NCBI GenBank assembly: GCA_964503775.1
Contig: CAZDBS010000001.1
Location: 48,142 to 112,141, forward strand
Source of the DNA: CAZDBS01 sp964503775
GTDB taxonomy: Bacteria; Patescibacteriota; Saccharimonadia; Saccharimonadales; CAZDBS01
Direction of reading: 5' to 3'
Length of the DNA stretch: 64,000 nt
Shown here in pieces: positions 42,535 to 50,583 of this stretch. The notes under the pieces were generated by a model. The model saw only the letters and a program-made list of their open reading frames with translations, had not been told where the DNA came from and made no database searches. How positions within the stretch are numbered: the first letter of the stretch is position 1; each line of letters starts with the position of its first letter. The position numbers and the translations under genes were made by a program.

Positions 42535-43848
42535 TTATGGTGCTAGACGATTCATATCGCGCGGGAAGAGACTGGCTTCCTTGACATTAGCCAGACCAAC
42601 CATCTTTTCAGTTAGACGCTCGAGTCCCATAGCAAAGCCGCCGTGAGGTGGCATGCCATACTTGAAAGCTTGTAAGTAGTATTTAAAACCAGGATGTTCA
42701 GGATCTCCACCAGCCTTCTCGGTCAACTGCTTGATTAGTACGTCATAGCGATGCTCACGCATGCTACCAGTCATAATCTCAATGCCCCTGAATAACATAT
42801 CGAATCGTTCTGCGAACTCGGGTTTTGCCTCATTGACACGATGGTAGAATTTCGCATCTTTAGCCGGCCAGTCGGTGACAAAAACCGCTTCACTGCCCAG
42901 ATTATCTTTGGCATACTCGCAAATCCAGCGCTCCTCATCAGGTCGGAGGTCGTCCTCACCGATGGTACTCTGTCCAGTTGCCTCAGTGTACTTTTGATGA
43001 ATTTCGTCAATAGGGAAAGCCGGAATTTTGTCAGGAAAGACTGGCGGCACTGCCTGCCAAAGTTTTAGTTCTTCCGGCAACCGTTCCCAGATTTCTCTAG
43101 AAACATCGATCAGCATGCGCCCAGCCATCTCCATGAGTTCATCAAACGTCACAAAACCCATTTCGACATCAAGATGGATAAATTCAGTCATGTGACGCGT
43201 GGTGGCGCTCGGTTCGGCTCTATAAGTCGGATTGATTTCAAAAACTCGCTCAAAAACACCAACCATGATTTGTTTGTAAAACTGTGCTGATTGAGCCAGA
43301 GTCGCTTCTTGACCAAAATAGTCTAGCTTGAAAACTTCTGCGCCACCCTCAGTTGCTCCCGGTAACAATTTCGGACTGTTGAACTCGACAAATTCATGAC
43401 CTCGGAAATACTGACGAATCAGCTCCTTGAGTTCCGCCTGCACTCTGAATATTGCCGCTTCCCTATTGTTACGCAGCCCGATTACGCGATTGTTCAGTAG
43501 GGTATCAAGATTTTCTGGTTTATGATCCAGGGGTTTATCGATTTCGATCGGCGGTGGGTCAGTCACAGGGACTTGTACGTCAATCTTGGCGTCGTGTAGC
43601 TCAACCCCACCAGGTGCCCGGTCCTCACTGACAACGCTACCCACTACACCCAGAATCGAACCGATTTGAAGACTGCGTAGTTTTTCAACCTCGTCTTTAT
43701 CTTCAACCACGACTTGTAAGACGCCACCACGATCACGAATCAAGATAAAGTTGAGACCACCAAGTAATCGTTTTTTGTGTAGCCAGCCTTGTACACTAAC
43801 CGTTTTACCGACAGCATCATTCAGCTGTGATGTGATTGTTCGTTCCAT
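42535..43848 (-). CDS. aspS: aspartyl-tRNA synthetase, archaeal/non-discriminating type
   Basis: 437 aa. The N-terminal OB fold (VGKTVSVQGWLHKKRLLGGLNFILIRDRGG) is joined to a class II core without the bacterial GAD insertion: motif 2 FEINPTYRAEPSATTRHMTEFIHLDVEMGF and motif 3 GGFAMGLERLTEKMVGL. The short length and the RAEPSATTRH segment mark the archaeal/eukaryotic AspRS type, which often charges tRNA-Asn as well. tRNA-Asn occurs at 63.9 kb. TAGAAT stands 8 bases before the ATG. Confidence 0.93.
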   Translation of the reverse strand: MERTITSQLNDAVGKTVSVQGWLHKKRLLGGLNFILIRDRGGVLQVVVEDKDEVEKLRSLQIGSILGVVGSVVSEDRAPGGVELHDAKIDVQVPVTDPPPIEIDKPLDHKPENLDTLLNNRVIGLRNNREAAIFRVQAELKELIRQYFRGHEFVEFNSPKLLPGATEGGAEVFKLDYFGQEATLAQSAQFYKQIMVGVFERVFEINPTYRAEPSATTRHMTEFIHLDVEMGFVTFDELMEMAGRMLIDVSREIWERLPEELKLWQAVPPVFPDKIPAFPIDEIHQKYTEATGQSTIGEDDLRPDEERWICEYAKDNLGSEAVFVTDWPAKDAKFYHRVNEAKPEFAERFDMLFRGIEIMTGSMREHRYDVLIKQLTEKAGGDPEHPGFKYYLQAFKYGMPPHGGFAMGLERLTEKMVGLANVKEASLFPRDMNRLAP

Positions 43849-43896
43849 ATAAAACTATTCTACAGAGATCATCGCTAGATTAACAGAGAAAGTTAA

Positions 43897-44580
43897 TTAT
43901 TGTGCTGGAGCTGTGGCGCTATCTGGGTTCACTTTTTTGATCTCGTCATCGATCAATTTTTTCATCATTGTGAAGTCGGGTTGAGTCTCTACCTTCGCAC
44001 CGTTGAGGATAAATGTCGGGGTACTCGAAACATCGAAGCCTTTCTGGCCTGATTCGGTATCGGCGTTGATCACAGAGTTGACTTCACTACTAGCAACATC
44101 CGTTTTGAATTTCGTCATATCAACCCCCAGCTCTTGGGCATATCCCTCAAATACCGAGGCGGCACTGGATGACTCACTCCAGCCAAGCTGATTCTCGTAC
44201 AACTTACTATACATTTCCCAGAACTTACCTTGCTTGCCTGCCGCTTCAGCAGCTCGATGTGCAGCCAGCGCGTTTTTGTGGATAGTAAAGAGTGGGAAGT
44301 GACGAAACACTAGTTTGAGGTCGTCACCGTATGTCTGGACAAGTTGTTCGACGACTGGATAGTAGCCACGGCAAGCCGGACATTGAAAGTCGCCATACTC
44401 GATCAGTGTAACTTTCTTGTTGCCCTGCCCGCGTACATAATCATTGGCTTTAATCTCGGCATAGTTGCCGTTACTATACTTATCGCTGACTGCTGCTTTG
44501 TCTTTATCGCCTGTCAGCGCATAGACGCCGATAAAAGCCACCACGATGACACCCAGAATCGCCCAGAATGTTTTACCCAT
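43897..44580 (-). CDS. DsbA-like extracytoplasmic thiol oxidoreductase
   Basis: 227 aa. An N-terminal anchor (FWAILGVIVVAFIGVYAL), then a Thioredoxin_4/DsbA fold: IEYGDFQCPACRGYYPVVEQLV with active site CPAC, FRHFPLFTIHKNALAAHRAAEAA and the cis-Pro segment SSTPTFILNG. It likely introduces disulfides into exported proteins, with the VKOR at 50.6 kb as its reoxidising partner. AAGGAGC precedes the ATG. Confidence 0.93.
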   Translation of the reverse strand: MGKTFWAILGVIVVAFIGVYALTGDKDKAAVSDKYSNGNYAEIKANDYVRGQGNKKVTLIEYGDFQCPACRGYYPVVEQLVQTYGDDLKLVFRHFPLFTIHKNALAAHRAAEAAGKQGKFWEMYSKLYENQLGWSESSSAASVFEGYAQELGVDMTKFKTDVASSEVNSVINADTESGQKGFDVSSTPTFILNGAKVETQPDFTMMKKLIDDEIKKVNPDSATAPAQ

Positions 44581-44615
44581 AACTGCTCCTTAGGAAGAAA
44601 TTAGTACTGGCTCCA

Positions 44616-45662
44616 TTATAGCTTAGTGGACGACTCTTCTTCGACTACTGTTGTTTCTTTCACTTCCTTTAATTTTGGTCGATAGCTAGATACGGCTCGA
44701 ACATCATCATACATATCAAACTCATCGACAACTTTTCGGCCCAAGATTTGCTCGAGTATGTCCTCGATAGTGACGATACCGGCTACTTCTTCTAGTTCAT
44801 CGACAACAATAAATAAGTGCTGCTTAGTTTTCAGGAAAGCGTCGATCGCGTGATCAAGCGGAGCCCTGGCGTTGACGTAGTAAACTTCCTCATTCATGAC
44901 CTCTCGGGCCCGCCTACCGTCTTTCATCTTGACTAGATCTTTCATGTACAGTGTCCCGACAATATGGTTGAGGTCTTTCTCATACACCGGAAAGCGTGAA
45001 TGATTACTCTTATACAACTCATCCAGCAATACCGGACTGATAATCTGACTAGCTTCGACACCGATAACAGATTTCTTGGGCACCATGGCGTCTTCGACGA
45101 TCTTGGTTCCAAAACTCAAAGCTTGTTTGATAATCCACAGTTCTTCACTTTTGATATCACTAAACTCGGAGATTTCATGAATCTCCAGCATTTTCTGTAA
45201 CTCTTCTTTGGACGTAAATGAAACAGTGTCACGAACTCGAGCATGATCGAGTTTGCGAGCCAGTGGGCGCGTGACGGGATTGGCGACACGAATAACACCA
45301 AGTAATACCGGACTCAACCATACTGACAGTTGCTCGCTTCGATTTCGAACATACAACCGCGGTATGATATGCCCGCTAACCAGCTCCACTAAACCACTGA
45401 TCATGATGGCTATCCAAACCGGCATGAAAGTGTCAAGCAACACGACCATGCCTGCTAACAATAAACCCTGGAAAAACCACACCAGGATAATCAACTGCGT
45501 TACTTGTGTGTGGAGTGGATAGAGGATGAGGGAGTTTTTATCGCCTTGGTCACACTGACGCTTTAGCGTAAACGTATGGATACCGGCAACATAAAGCGAC
45601 ACGCTAGACAATATGAGCAAAACGGCATTGAGTAGCAAGACGGCTATAATCGCTACAAACAT
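44616..45662 (-). CDS. CNNM/CBS-domain membrane protein (CorC/HlyC-type)
   Basis: 348 aa from ATG 45662. A DUF21/CNNM membrane domain with about four spans (1-135), then a linker helix (TSKEELQKMLEIHEISEF) and two CBS motifs (EDAMVPKKSVIGVEASQ, HSRFPVYEKDLNHIVGTLYMKDLV, REVMNEEVYYVNARAPLDHAIDAFLKTKQHLFIVVDELEEVAGIVTIEDILEQILG). The family is linked to Mg2+ or Co2+ export. The C-terminal transporter-associated domain is missing. TACAAT stands 6 bases before this ATG. Confidence 0.9.
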   Translation of the reverse strand: MFVAIIAVLLLNAVLLILSSVSLYVAGIHTFTLKRQCDQGDKNSLILYPLHTQVTQLIILVWFFQGLLLAGMVVLLDTFMPVWIAIMISGLVELVSGHIIPRLYVRNRSEQLSVWLSPVLLGVIRVANPVTRPLARKLDHARVRDTVSFTSKEELQKMLEIHEISEFSDIKSEELWIIKQALSFGTKIVEDAMVPKKSVIGVEASQIISPVLLDELYKSNHSRFPVYEKDLNHIVGTLYMKDLVKMKDGRRAREVMNEEVYYVNARAPLDHAIDAFLKTKQHLFIVVDELEEVAGIVTIEDILEQILGRKVVDEFDMYDDVRAVSSYRPKLKEVKETTVVEEESSTKL

Positions 45663-45711
45663 AATCCTATTGTACACTCATTTCTCTCGGCTAATATGTG
45701 ACGAAGAGTTA

Positions 45712-45804
45712 CTAACGATCTATCGGCAAATATTGTTGCCAACTCGCGGCGGCTGTTTTGTTTTTGTCTGGCTTGCCCAGTAATCTACGAAGAATCGTAG
45801 GCAT
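45712..45804 (-). CDS. 30-aa basic peptide
   Basis: An ATG frame with a consensus GGGAGG Shine-Dalgarno 5 bases upstream and a TAGACT box further up. It encodes a peptide starting MPTILRRLLGKPDKNK and ending WQQYLPIDR. No family recognised. The ribosome site is the main support. Confidence 0.45.
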   Translation of the reverse strand: MPTILRRLLGKPDKNKTAAASWQQYLPIDR

Positions 45805-45828
45805 GGCACCCTCCCTTGGTAAAAGTCT

Positions 45829-45850
45829 ACAAAGTGAGAGATAACTTTGT
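45829..45850. repeat. inverted repeat next to the transposon insertion
   Basis: ACAAAGT-N8-ACTTTGT, a 7-bp perfect stem ending 9 bp before the target duplication. It may be a small terminator or operator and could have marked the target. Confidence 0.4.
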
Positions 45851-45859
45851 GTACCTTAG

Positions 45860-45867
45860 TTTTAATA
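45860..45867. repeat. 8-bp target site duplication, left copy (TTTTAATA)
   Basis: TTTTAATA directly abuts the left terminal repeat; the same 8 bases abut the right one at 50443-50450. IS1595-family elements generate 8-bp duplications. Confidence 0.9.
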
Positions 45868-45892
45868 GGCAATTATATACTTGACGTTACCA
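45868..45892 (+). repeat. left terminal inverted repeat (25 bp)
   Basis: Begins GGCAATTATATACTTGACG and ends TTACCA. It is a perfect reverse complement of the right repeat. It contains the TTGACG used as -35 by the transposase promoter and, outward-facing, a TATAAT. Confidence 0.95.
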
Positions 45893-45909
45893 TTCACCTC
45901 TGATAGACT
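45881..45909 (+). promoter_or_regulatory. transposase promoter TTGACG-N17-TAGACT
   Basis: TTGACG (45881-45886) lies inside the terminal repeat and TAGACT (45904-45909) follows after 17 bp, 6 bases before the transposase ATG. Transposase bound at the repeat would block its own transcription. Confidence 0.7.
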
Positions 45910-45915
45910 AAAGGT

Positions 45916-46860
45916 ATGGAAAGCCTAAATCTCATCCAATTCTATCAAACGTTCGGTACAGAGAAACAATGCCAAAATTTCTTGTTTAAACAACGTTGGT
46001 CTGACGGCGTTACCTGTCCTAAGTGCGGCGAAATTGATGTAAAGACATACAAACTAGCCAGCGGCCGCATTAAGTGCGCAAGTTGTCGCAACACATTTAC
46101 GGTGCGTACCCACAGCGTTTTTGAAGATAGCCCCGTTCCACTCCAAAAGTGGTTTCTGGCTACTTACCTATGCGCCAGCTACAAAAAGGGTATTTCATCA
46201 CTCCAACTCAGTAAGTACATTGCTGTGACGCAAAAAACCGCTTGGTTTATGCTGCAACGTATTCGTTATGTCTTTGAGAATGACAGCTTTGAACTGTTGT
46301 CTGGTGACGTTGAGATGGACGAAGCGTACATTGGCGGCAAAGACAGCAACAAGCACGCTCACAAACGTCTGAAAGCCCTATCGGGCAAGGGTGCCCAAGG
46401 CTTTGGTAGCAAAAACAGTAAAGCACCTGTCGTTGGCATGGTAGAACGTGGCGGAAAACTACGCGCTATTGCAACAAAAGATACCGGCAGTAAAACGCTC
46501 ATGTCCTTAGCTCGTAAACACATCGACATCAATGCCACAATCTACACAGACGAGCATATGCCATATCGCACATTGCCAAAGATTGGCTTTAAATATGAAA
46601 GTGTCAATCACGGCGTCAAAGAATTTGTTAATGGCATGGCAAGTACGAATACAGCGGAATCATTTTGGTCGCACTTGAAGCGTGGTATTAACGGTATTTA
46701 CCACCACGTTAGTGCCAAACACCTACAGAAATACTGTGACGAATATAGCTACCGCTGGAACACCAGGGACTTGACTGATGGTGAGCGTTTCGAAGATTGG
46801 TTTAGCCATATTAACGGCATGCGACTGACCTATAAATCACTTACGACCAAGCAATCTTAA
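45916..46860 (+). CDS. IS1595-family transposase
   Basis: 314 aa. The N-terminal zinc ribbon (CPKCGEID, then GRIKCASCRNTF) is followed by the DDE domain with GDVEMDEAYIGGKDS (first Asp), ATIYTDEHMPYRTL (second Asp) and MASTNTAESFWSHLKRGINGIYHHVS (third acidic residue), which is the DDE_Tnp_IS1595 pattern. It is full length and without frameshift, so probably active. The start lies 6 bases after its -10 box. Confidence 0.96.
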   Translation: MESLNLIQFYQTFGTEKQCQNFLFKQRWSDGVTCPKCGEIDVKTYKLASGRIKCASCRNTFTVRTHSVFEDSPVPLQKWFLATYLCASYKKGISSLQLSKYIAVTQKTAWFMLQRIRYVFENDSFELLSGDVEMDEAYIGGKDSNKHAHKRLKALSGKGAQGFGSKNSKAPVVGMVERGGKLRAIATKDTGSKTLMSLARKHIDINATIYTDEHMPYRTLPKIGFKYESVNHGVKEFVNGMASTNTAESFWSHLKRGINGIYHHVSAKHLQKYCDEYSYRWNTRDLTDGERFEDWFSHINGMRLTYKSLTTKQS

Positions 46861-47078
46861 ATATTCCACCGCTACCTAATCTATATTTCTTATTCTGTCT
46901 CTATTATTTTTCTCTCTTTCTCCCTCTCCTATTTTTATATAAATATAGAGAAGAAGAATTGAATTAGCATAGTGCACATGGTTAGTAGTTAGTTAGATGG
47001 TAGTTTTAAGATATGTGTAGGTTTAGTTATTGGACGTTAGCTTATAGATATATGAGCTTTGTTTAGGTTGAATTGAGT

Positions 47079-47918
47079 ATGAATGAAGTTATTGTTAAGT
47101 ATCGTAGACCGTTAAACGAACAGCAGTTTAAAGTATTGCATTGGCTGTATTGGGTACGGTTTAGCACGAGCAAACATATAGCTGCGCATCTACGTAAATC
47201 TGACCATAAGGCTATCCAGAATAAACTTCAAATACTAGAACAGCAAGGGCTGATTGGCAAACGCTACCACAAATCCTACAAGCTCCTAGGACGACCAGCC
47301 GAGTATTACCTCACACCCAATGGCGCACGCCAGTTAGAGAAACTCAAACCGAAAGCTACAAACACCTGGGCAGTTAAATCGCTGTACAAGAACAAAACAA
47401 TTTCGGAAGAATTTCTAACCCACTGTATCGGCGTCACAGAAACAGCTCTCACACTAAAGTTCTTATATGGTGACAATCTAGGTATCTACACTAAAAGCTA
47501 CATGGTGCAGTACCGTAATTACCCAACATGGACGCCAGACTTGTATTTGAAGCATAAAACGAGTGCCACTAGCCAGCCGCATCACTACTTCCTAGATGTC
47601 TGGGACAGCACGAAACCGTTTTTTGTCAGTGTCAGGAAGACACGAAACTACGTCAACTTCAAAGATAGTGGCGATTGGCAAGAGGATGAGCCGTATCCAG
47701 TTATTCTTGCCATATGCGAAGATGACCGAACTCAGAAAAAGCTGAATCGGCAGATGAAACGTATTTTAGATGAACAATGGGATGATGAGCTGGTGTTTGC
47801 GACGACTACCACCGATAAACTGGAGCAAGCTACAAAGTCTTCAGACAAGATTTGGGCTAAGGTGAGTGCTGATGATGACATTGCGCTCATGACCCTCAAA
47901 GGATTGTTGGTACAATAA
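47079..47918 (+). CDS. replication-relaxation-like winged-helix protein
   Basis: 279 aa from ATG 47079. The N-terminal winged helix (LNEQQFKVLHWLYWVRFSTSKHIAAHLRKSDHKAIQNKLQILEQQGLIGKRYHKSYKLLGRPAEYYLTPNGARQL) is followed by a domain with TPDLYLKHK, HHYFLDVWDSTKPFFVSVRKTRNY, resembling the Replic_Relax family carried by plasmids and mobile elements. It is 10 bp upstream of the nuclease-like gene and probably co-transcribed. The role may be DNA binding or mobilisation. The 218 bp before it is AT-rich with a polypyrimidine stretch (46884-46935) and no gene. Confidence 0.65.
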   Translation: MNEVIVKYRRPLNEQQFKVLHWLYWVRFSTSKHIAAHLRKSDHKAIQNKLQILEQQGLIGKRYHKSYKLLGRPAEYYLTPNGARQLEKLKPKATNTWAVKSLYKNKTISEEFLTHCIGVTETALTLKFLYGDNLGIYTKSYMVQYRNYPTWTPDLYLKHKTSATSQPHHYFLDVWDSTKPFFVSVRKTRNYVNFKDSGDWQEDEPYPVILAICEDDRTQKKLNRQMKRILDEQWDDELVFATTTTDKLEQATKSSDKIWAKVSADDDIALMTLKGLLVQ

Positions 47919-47928
47919 GTGGTAACCT

Positions 47929-48312
47929 ATGTCAAAGTATCGTGTTATTTTTCCAACCAACCTAAAACCGTCACCCGCTCGGTATGAACTTACGGCTGCC
48001 CAACTGCTTGCCGGATACTTTAAGACTGACGTTGAATTTATTTCACGCTCCAATCATAAGACACCTGACTTCATTATCAATGGTGTGAAATGGGAACTTA
48101 AGAGCCCAACTGGTATCGGAAAGCGAAACATTGAACGCCAGCTGCAAACTGGCATTAAGCAATCCAAGAACATTATATTTGATGCTCGTCGCTCCAAAAT
48201 ACACATAGCTAGAATCAGGAATGTTCTTAACTACCAGTTTCGTCTGGCAAAGAGTATCAAGCGAATTGTACTGATCGACAGAAGCAAAAACGTTATTGAA
48301 CTGACAAGATAG
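47929..48312 (+). CDS. PD-(D/E)xK-like nuclease, CdiA-C-like
   Basis: 127 aa. HKTPDFIINGVKWELKSPTG holds the PD...ExK catalytic pattern, and RNIERQLQTGIKQSKNIIFDARR follows, as in CdiA C-terminal tRNase toxin domains and related small nucleases. It is preceded by the winged-helix gene, with 10 bp between. It could be a toxin, a restriction-like nuclease or a mobilisation enzyme. No immunity protein is recognised beside it. Confidence 0.6.
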   Translation: MSKYRVIFPTNLKPSPARYELTAAQLLAGYFKTDVEFISRSNHKTPDFIINGVKWELKSPTGIGKRNIERQLQTGIKQSKNIIFDARRSKIHIARIRNVLNYQFRLAKSIKRIVLIDRSKNVIELTR

Positions 48313-48325
48313 ACTGTGATATACT
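48296..48325 (+). promoter_or_regulatory. promoter of small RNA in transposon (TTGAAC-N18-TATACT)
   Basis: TTGAAC (48296-48301) and TATACT (48320-48325) overlap the end of the nuclease gene and point at a short RNA that ends in a terminator. Confidence 0.6.
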
Positions 48326-48331
48326 CTAGAC

Positions 48332-48382
48332 ATTGAAGGCTCGGCAGCGTTGGATTACGCAGGTTCTGAACCTTCTTTTTTT
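48332..48382 (+). ncRNA. candidate 51-nt small RNA of the transposon
   Basis: It starts 6-7 bases after a good promoter, contains GCGT-N6-ACGC and ends with AGGTTCTGAACCT plus T7, an intrinsic terminator. GAAGG at the 5' end can also pair with CCTTC at the 3' end. There is no reading frame. It could alternatively be only a terminator for the nuclease gene. Confidence 0.5.
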
Positions 48383-48427
48383 GTACGCAACTCATTGGCA
48401 AAAGTTATCAAAAGTATTAACTATTTG

Positions 48428-49108
48428 CTATTTGCGACAATACTCATCGCTTGGTTTTGAACAACCATACACAAGTCTCGCATCTAACTTAGCAGTTTCA
48501 TCTGCGGGATAAATTTCGTAGTTTAGATATAGGGTGTATGGATTATGAGTGAGATAGAGTCTTACACCCAGTGGTTTATCGTTAATTTTCGCGAGCTGCT
48601 GTTCTTTATACTCTAGACAGTATCTCTTCTCACCACAATCAAGGGCAGCTTTTTGCAGGTTAGCAACCTCTTTTTCTCTTTTGCTCGTCGCTTCTGCGAT
48701 AAACGACTGCAGGTCTTTTCCTCCTTGAATAGTCCAACCAAGACCAACTAGGTTTTCCTCTAATTCCGCACCACGCTTAGCAGGATTGGCTGCAGACACA
48801 AAGTTATCATTTAAAAATCCAGGCTTATACTGCCATCCAAAACCATCCTTTGTACCTGACGGCAAGAGGTTAACCTTAAATGTATAGTAATAATGGGGTT
48901 TTCCTGATTGAAAATCTAAGCCCGTACCGCTATTGATTGCTTGCATAGCCTTTTCATACGTAGTTTTTGCTTCTTCAGGATGAATAAACTTCGCATGCGA
49001 GTTACCAGATATAATACGATTGCCAGCGTGTTGACTAATTATTCCCAGTATTGGTAAGGGCGGTATGGCTAGAACCATGCAGATTATGAGTATCTTCTTT
49101 CTTACCAT
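48428..49108 (-). CDS. exported hypothetical protein in transposon
   Basis: 226 aa. A signal peptide or anchor (KKILIICMVLAIPPLPILGII), then a soluble region with HYYYTFKVNLLPSGTKDGFGWQYKPGF and two Cys pairs near the C-terminus (LDCGEKRYCLEY, YGCSKPSDEYCRK). No family recognised. TATACT stands 6 bases before the ATG. Confidence 0.6.
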   Translation of the reverse strand: MVRKKILIICMVLAIPPLPILGIISQHAGNRIISGNSHAKFIHPEEAKTTYEKAMQAINSGTGLDFQSGKPHYYYTFKVNLLPSGTKDGFGWQYKPGFLNDNFVSAANPAKRGAELEENLVGLGWTIQGGKDLQSFIAEATSKREKEVANLQKAALDCGEKRYCLEYKEQQLAKINDKPLGVRLYLTHNPYTLYLNYEIYPADETAKLDARLVYGCSKPSDEYCRK

Positions 49109-49178
49109 GTATACAGTATAGCTTAAGCTAATTGCCTTATTGTTTCACTATATTTACAGATACAACCGACTACGTTGA

Positions 49179-50108
49179 TTAAACTGGAAGCTGGTTCATC
49201 AGTTTAATAAACTGAGCCTCAGTTCCGGCGGTAATCATACTCAGCATTACTGAGATGCCGTTATCGAGCCCAGTGTCTTTTACATAATTTGCTCGCAAGT
49301 ATTCTAGGTGTTCAGCTTGGAATGTGTCGGCACCCCTCATCCCAAAATAATTCTTAAACTGAGCCATACGAGCTAGTAGCTCGTCGGAATTACGCAAGTA
49401 ATTCGGCCGTTTAACAGATGCAGTATCAACAAGATCATCATAAGCTTGCCAGTCAAAGCCACTTTTAACTTCTTGGGAAGCAGACCCTTGTGTATCAACT
49501 ATGCCATGATATGCTTCATGCCCAGCGATTATGTCTTTCTGCCTATCAGTGAGTGGAGTGCCATCTTGCTTAATCGCATCGGAATATAGTGTGCCGGGTT
49601 GACTGATCTTTCCGTGTCCTAGGCCACCAGGAGTTTTACCGCCAACCTCTCTAGTTAACCCATATCCAACAGATGAATATACATTGTTAAGATTGTCATC
49701 GAACGCACCTAATTGTTGCTGATAATGCGCTTGAAAATGTTCAGGTTTATCAAGGCTAGATTGTGGGGCTCCTAGTGACATCGAGCTAATATGGACTTCT
49801 ATAAATCTTCTAAACTTATCTCTAAACTCTGGGCTTTGCATGCGTTCATGCTGAAGATTAAACCAGCTTTCCTGGTAGTTAGCCGCTTCAGCTACAGGTG
49901 TGGTTTCATCGTAGGTAGCTTCCACCTGATTGCCGGTATAATTGTTGGGTAATGTACCCGACGGTTCGTCGTCATCGTGATCTATAGCTGTAATTTCGGC
50001 GGTAGTCGCTGTAATTGCTTCAGCGTTCATAGTGCTATTAACATCCAGTACCGATTCTGTGTCCGGTACTTCATAATGTTCAGATTGTTTTGTGAGCACT
50101 TCATCCAT
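49179..50108 (-). CDS. HExxH-containing hypothetical protein in transposon
   Basis: 309 aa. An acidic, Thr-rich N-terminus (1-85) precedes a helical domain with QKDIIAGHEAYHGIVDT, which contains HExxH (a possible zinc metallopeptidase motif; the third ligand is not obvious), and a C-terminal helical region. AAAGGAAA precedes the ATG. Function unknown. It may modify host or partner proteins. Confidence 0.6.
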   Translation of the reverse strand: MDEVLTKQSEHYEVPDTESVLDVNSTMNAEAITATTAEITAIDHDDDEPSGTLPNNYTGNQVEATYDETTPVAEAANYQESWFNLQHERMQSPEFRDKFRRFIEVHISSMSLGAPQSSLDKPEHFQAHYQQQLGAFDDNLNNVYSSVGYGLTREVGGKTPGGLGHGKISQPGTLYSDAIKQDGTPLTDRQKDIIAGHEAYHGIVDTQGSASQEVKSGFDWQAYDDLVDTASVKRPNYLRNSDELLARMAQFKNYFGMRGADTFQAEHLEYLRANYVKDTGLDNGISVMLSMITAGTEAQFIKLMNQLPV

Positions 50109-50178
50109 ATTTTTGTTTCCTTTTCGATGTCCACATTAAGTATACAGTAATCACTACACTACGATATAATCAGACTTA

Positions 50179-50388
50179 ATGAACGACGAAAAGCCAACAA
50201 AAAAAGAGATCGGGGAACTGGAGGCTCAAATTAAAAGTGACCAAAAAAAACCAGTACGTGAAAATGAGCGGCGTGTTAGGATTGATGGTAATTTCAAAGA
50301 TGCCGTCAAGAGAATGGCAAAAACACCAGCCATCAAAAACAAAGACTTAGTAAAATGGGCTAAAAAACAGAGAGAAGATAGTAACTAA
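50179..50388 (+). CDS. small basic hypothetical protein in transposon
   Basis: 69 aa, Lys/Arg/Glu-rich (MNDEKPTKKEIGELEAQIKSDQKK), with VRIDGNFKDAVKRMAKTP. It has no membrane segment. TATAAT stands 8 bases before the ATG. It could be a DNA-binding or antitoxin-like protein, but nothing specific is visible. Confidence 0.55.
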   Translation: MNDEKPTKKEIGELEAQIKSDQKKPVRENERRVRIDGNFKDAVKRMAKTPAIKNKDLVKWAKKQREDSN

Positions 50389-50417
50389 CTCAAATTTTTA
50401 GAAAATTAAGCATCAAT

Positions 50418-50442
50418 TGGTAACGTCAAGTATATAATTGCC
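50418..50442 (-). repeat. right terminal inverted repeat (25 bp)
   Basis: Perfect reverse complement of the left repeat (reads TGGTAACGTCAAG, then TATATAATTGCC on the plus strand). The outward TATAAT at 50433-50438 could help transcribe the downstream VKOR gene. Confidence 0.95.
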
Positions 50443-50450
50443 TTTTAATA
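50443..50450. repeat. 8-bp target site duplication, right copy (TTTTAATA)
   Basis: Identical to the left copy at 45860-45867 and directly abutting the right terminal repeat. Confidence 0.9.
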
Positions 50451-50583
50451 TGTTTTTGTTTTACCTGTAGCCACGTCCCGGGCAACACGTATTGAGCGAA
50501 TGTTATCAAAGCATGACCACTTTCGCAAGTACATAATTTGCGTGGGGGGCGTACAATGATTAACAGAATAGTAAGGAGGAATG

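Larger units (their letters stand above)
45868..50442. mobile_element. IS1595-family transposon with passenger genes, 4575 bp
   Basis: Bounded by 25-bp perfect inverted repeats (45868-45892 and 50418-50442) and flanked by an 8-bp direct repeat TTTTAATA. It carries one IS1595-type transposase, then a winged-helix protein, a PD-(D/E)xK-like nuclease, a small RNA, two minus-strand genes of unknown function and a small basic protein. All ends are intact, so the insertion looks recent. Confidence 0.93.

Noticed and set aside
45868..50442. Composite transposon bounded by two IS copies
   Set aside because: Only one transposase and one pair of short terminal repeats exist; the unit is a single element with cargo.
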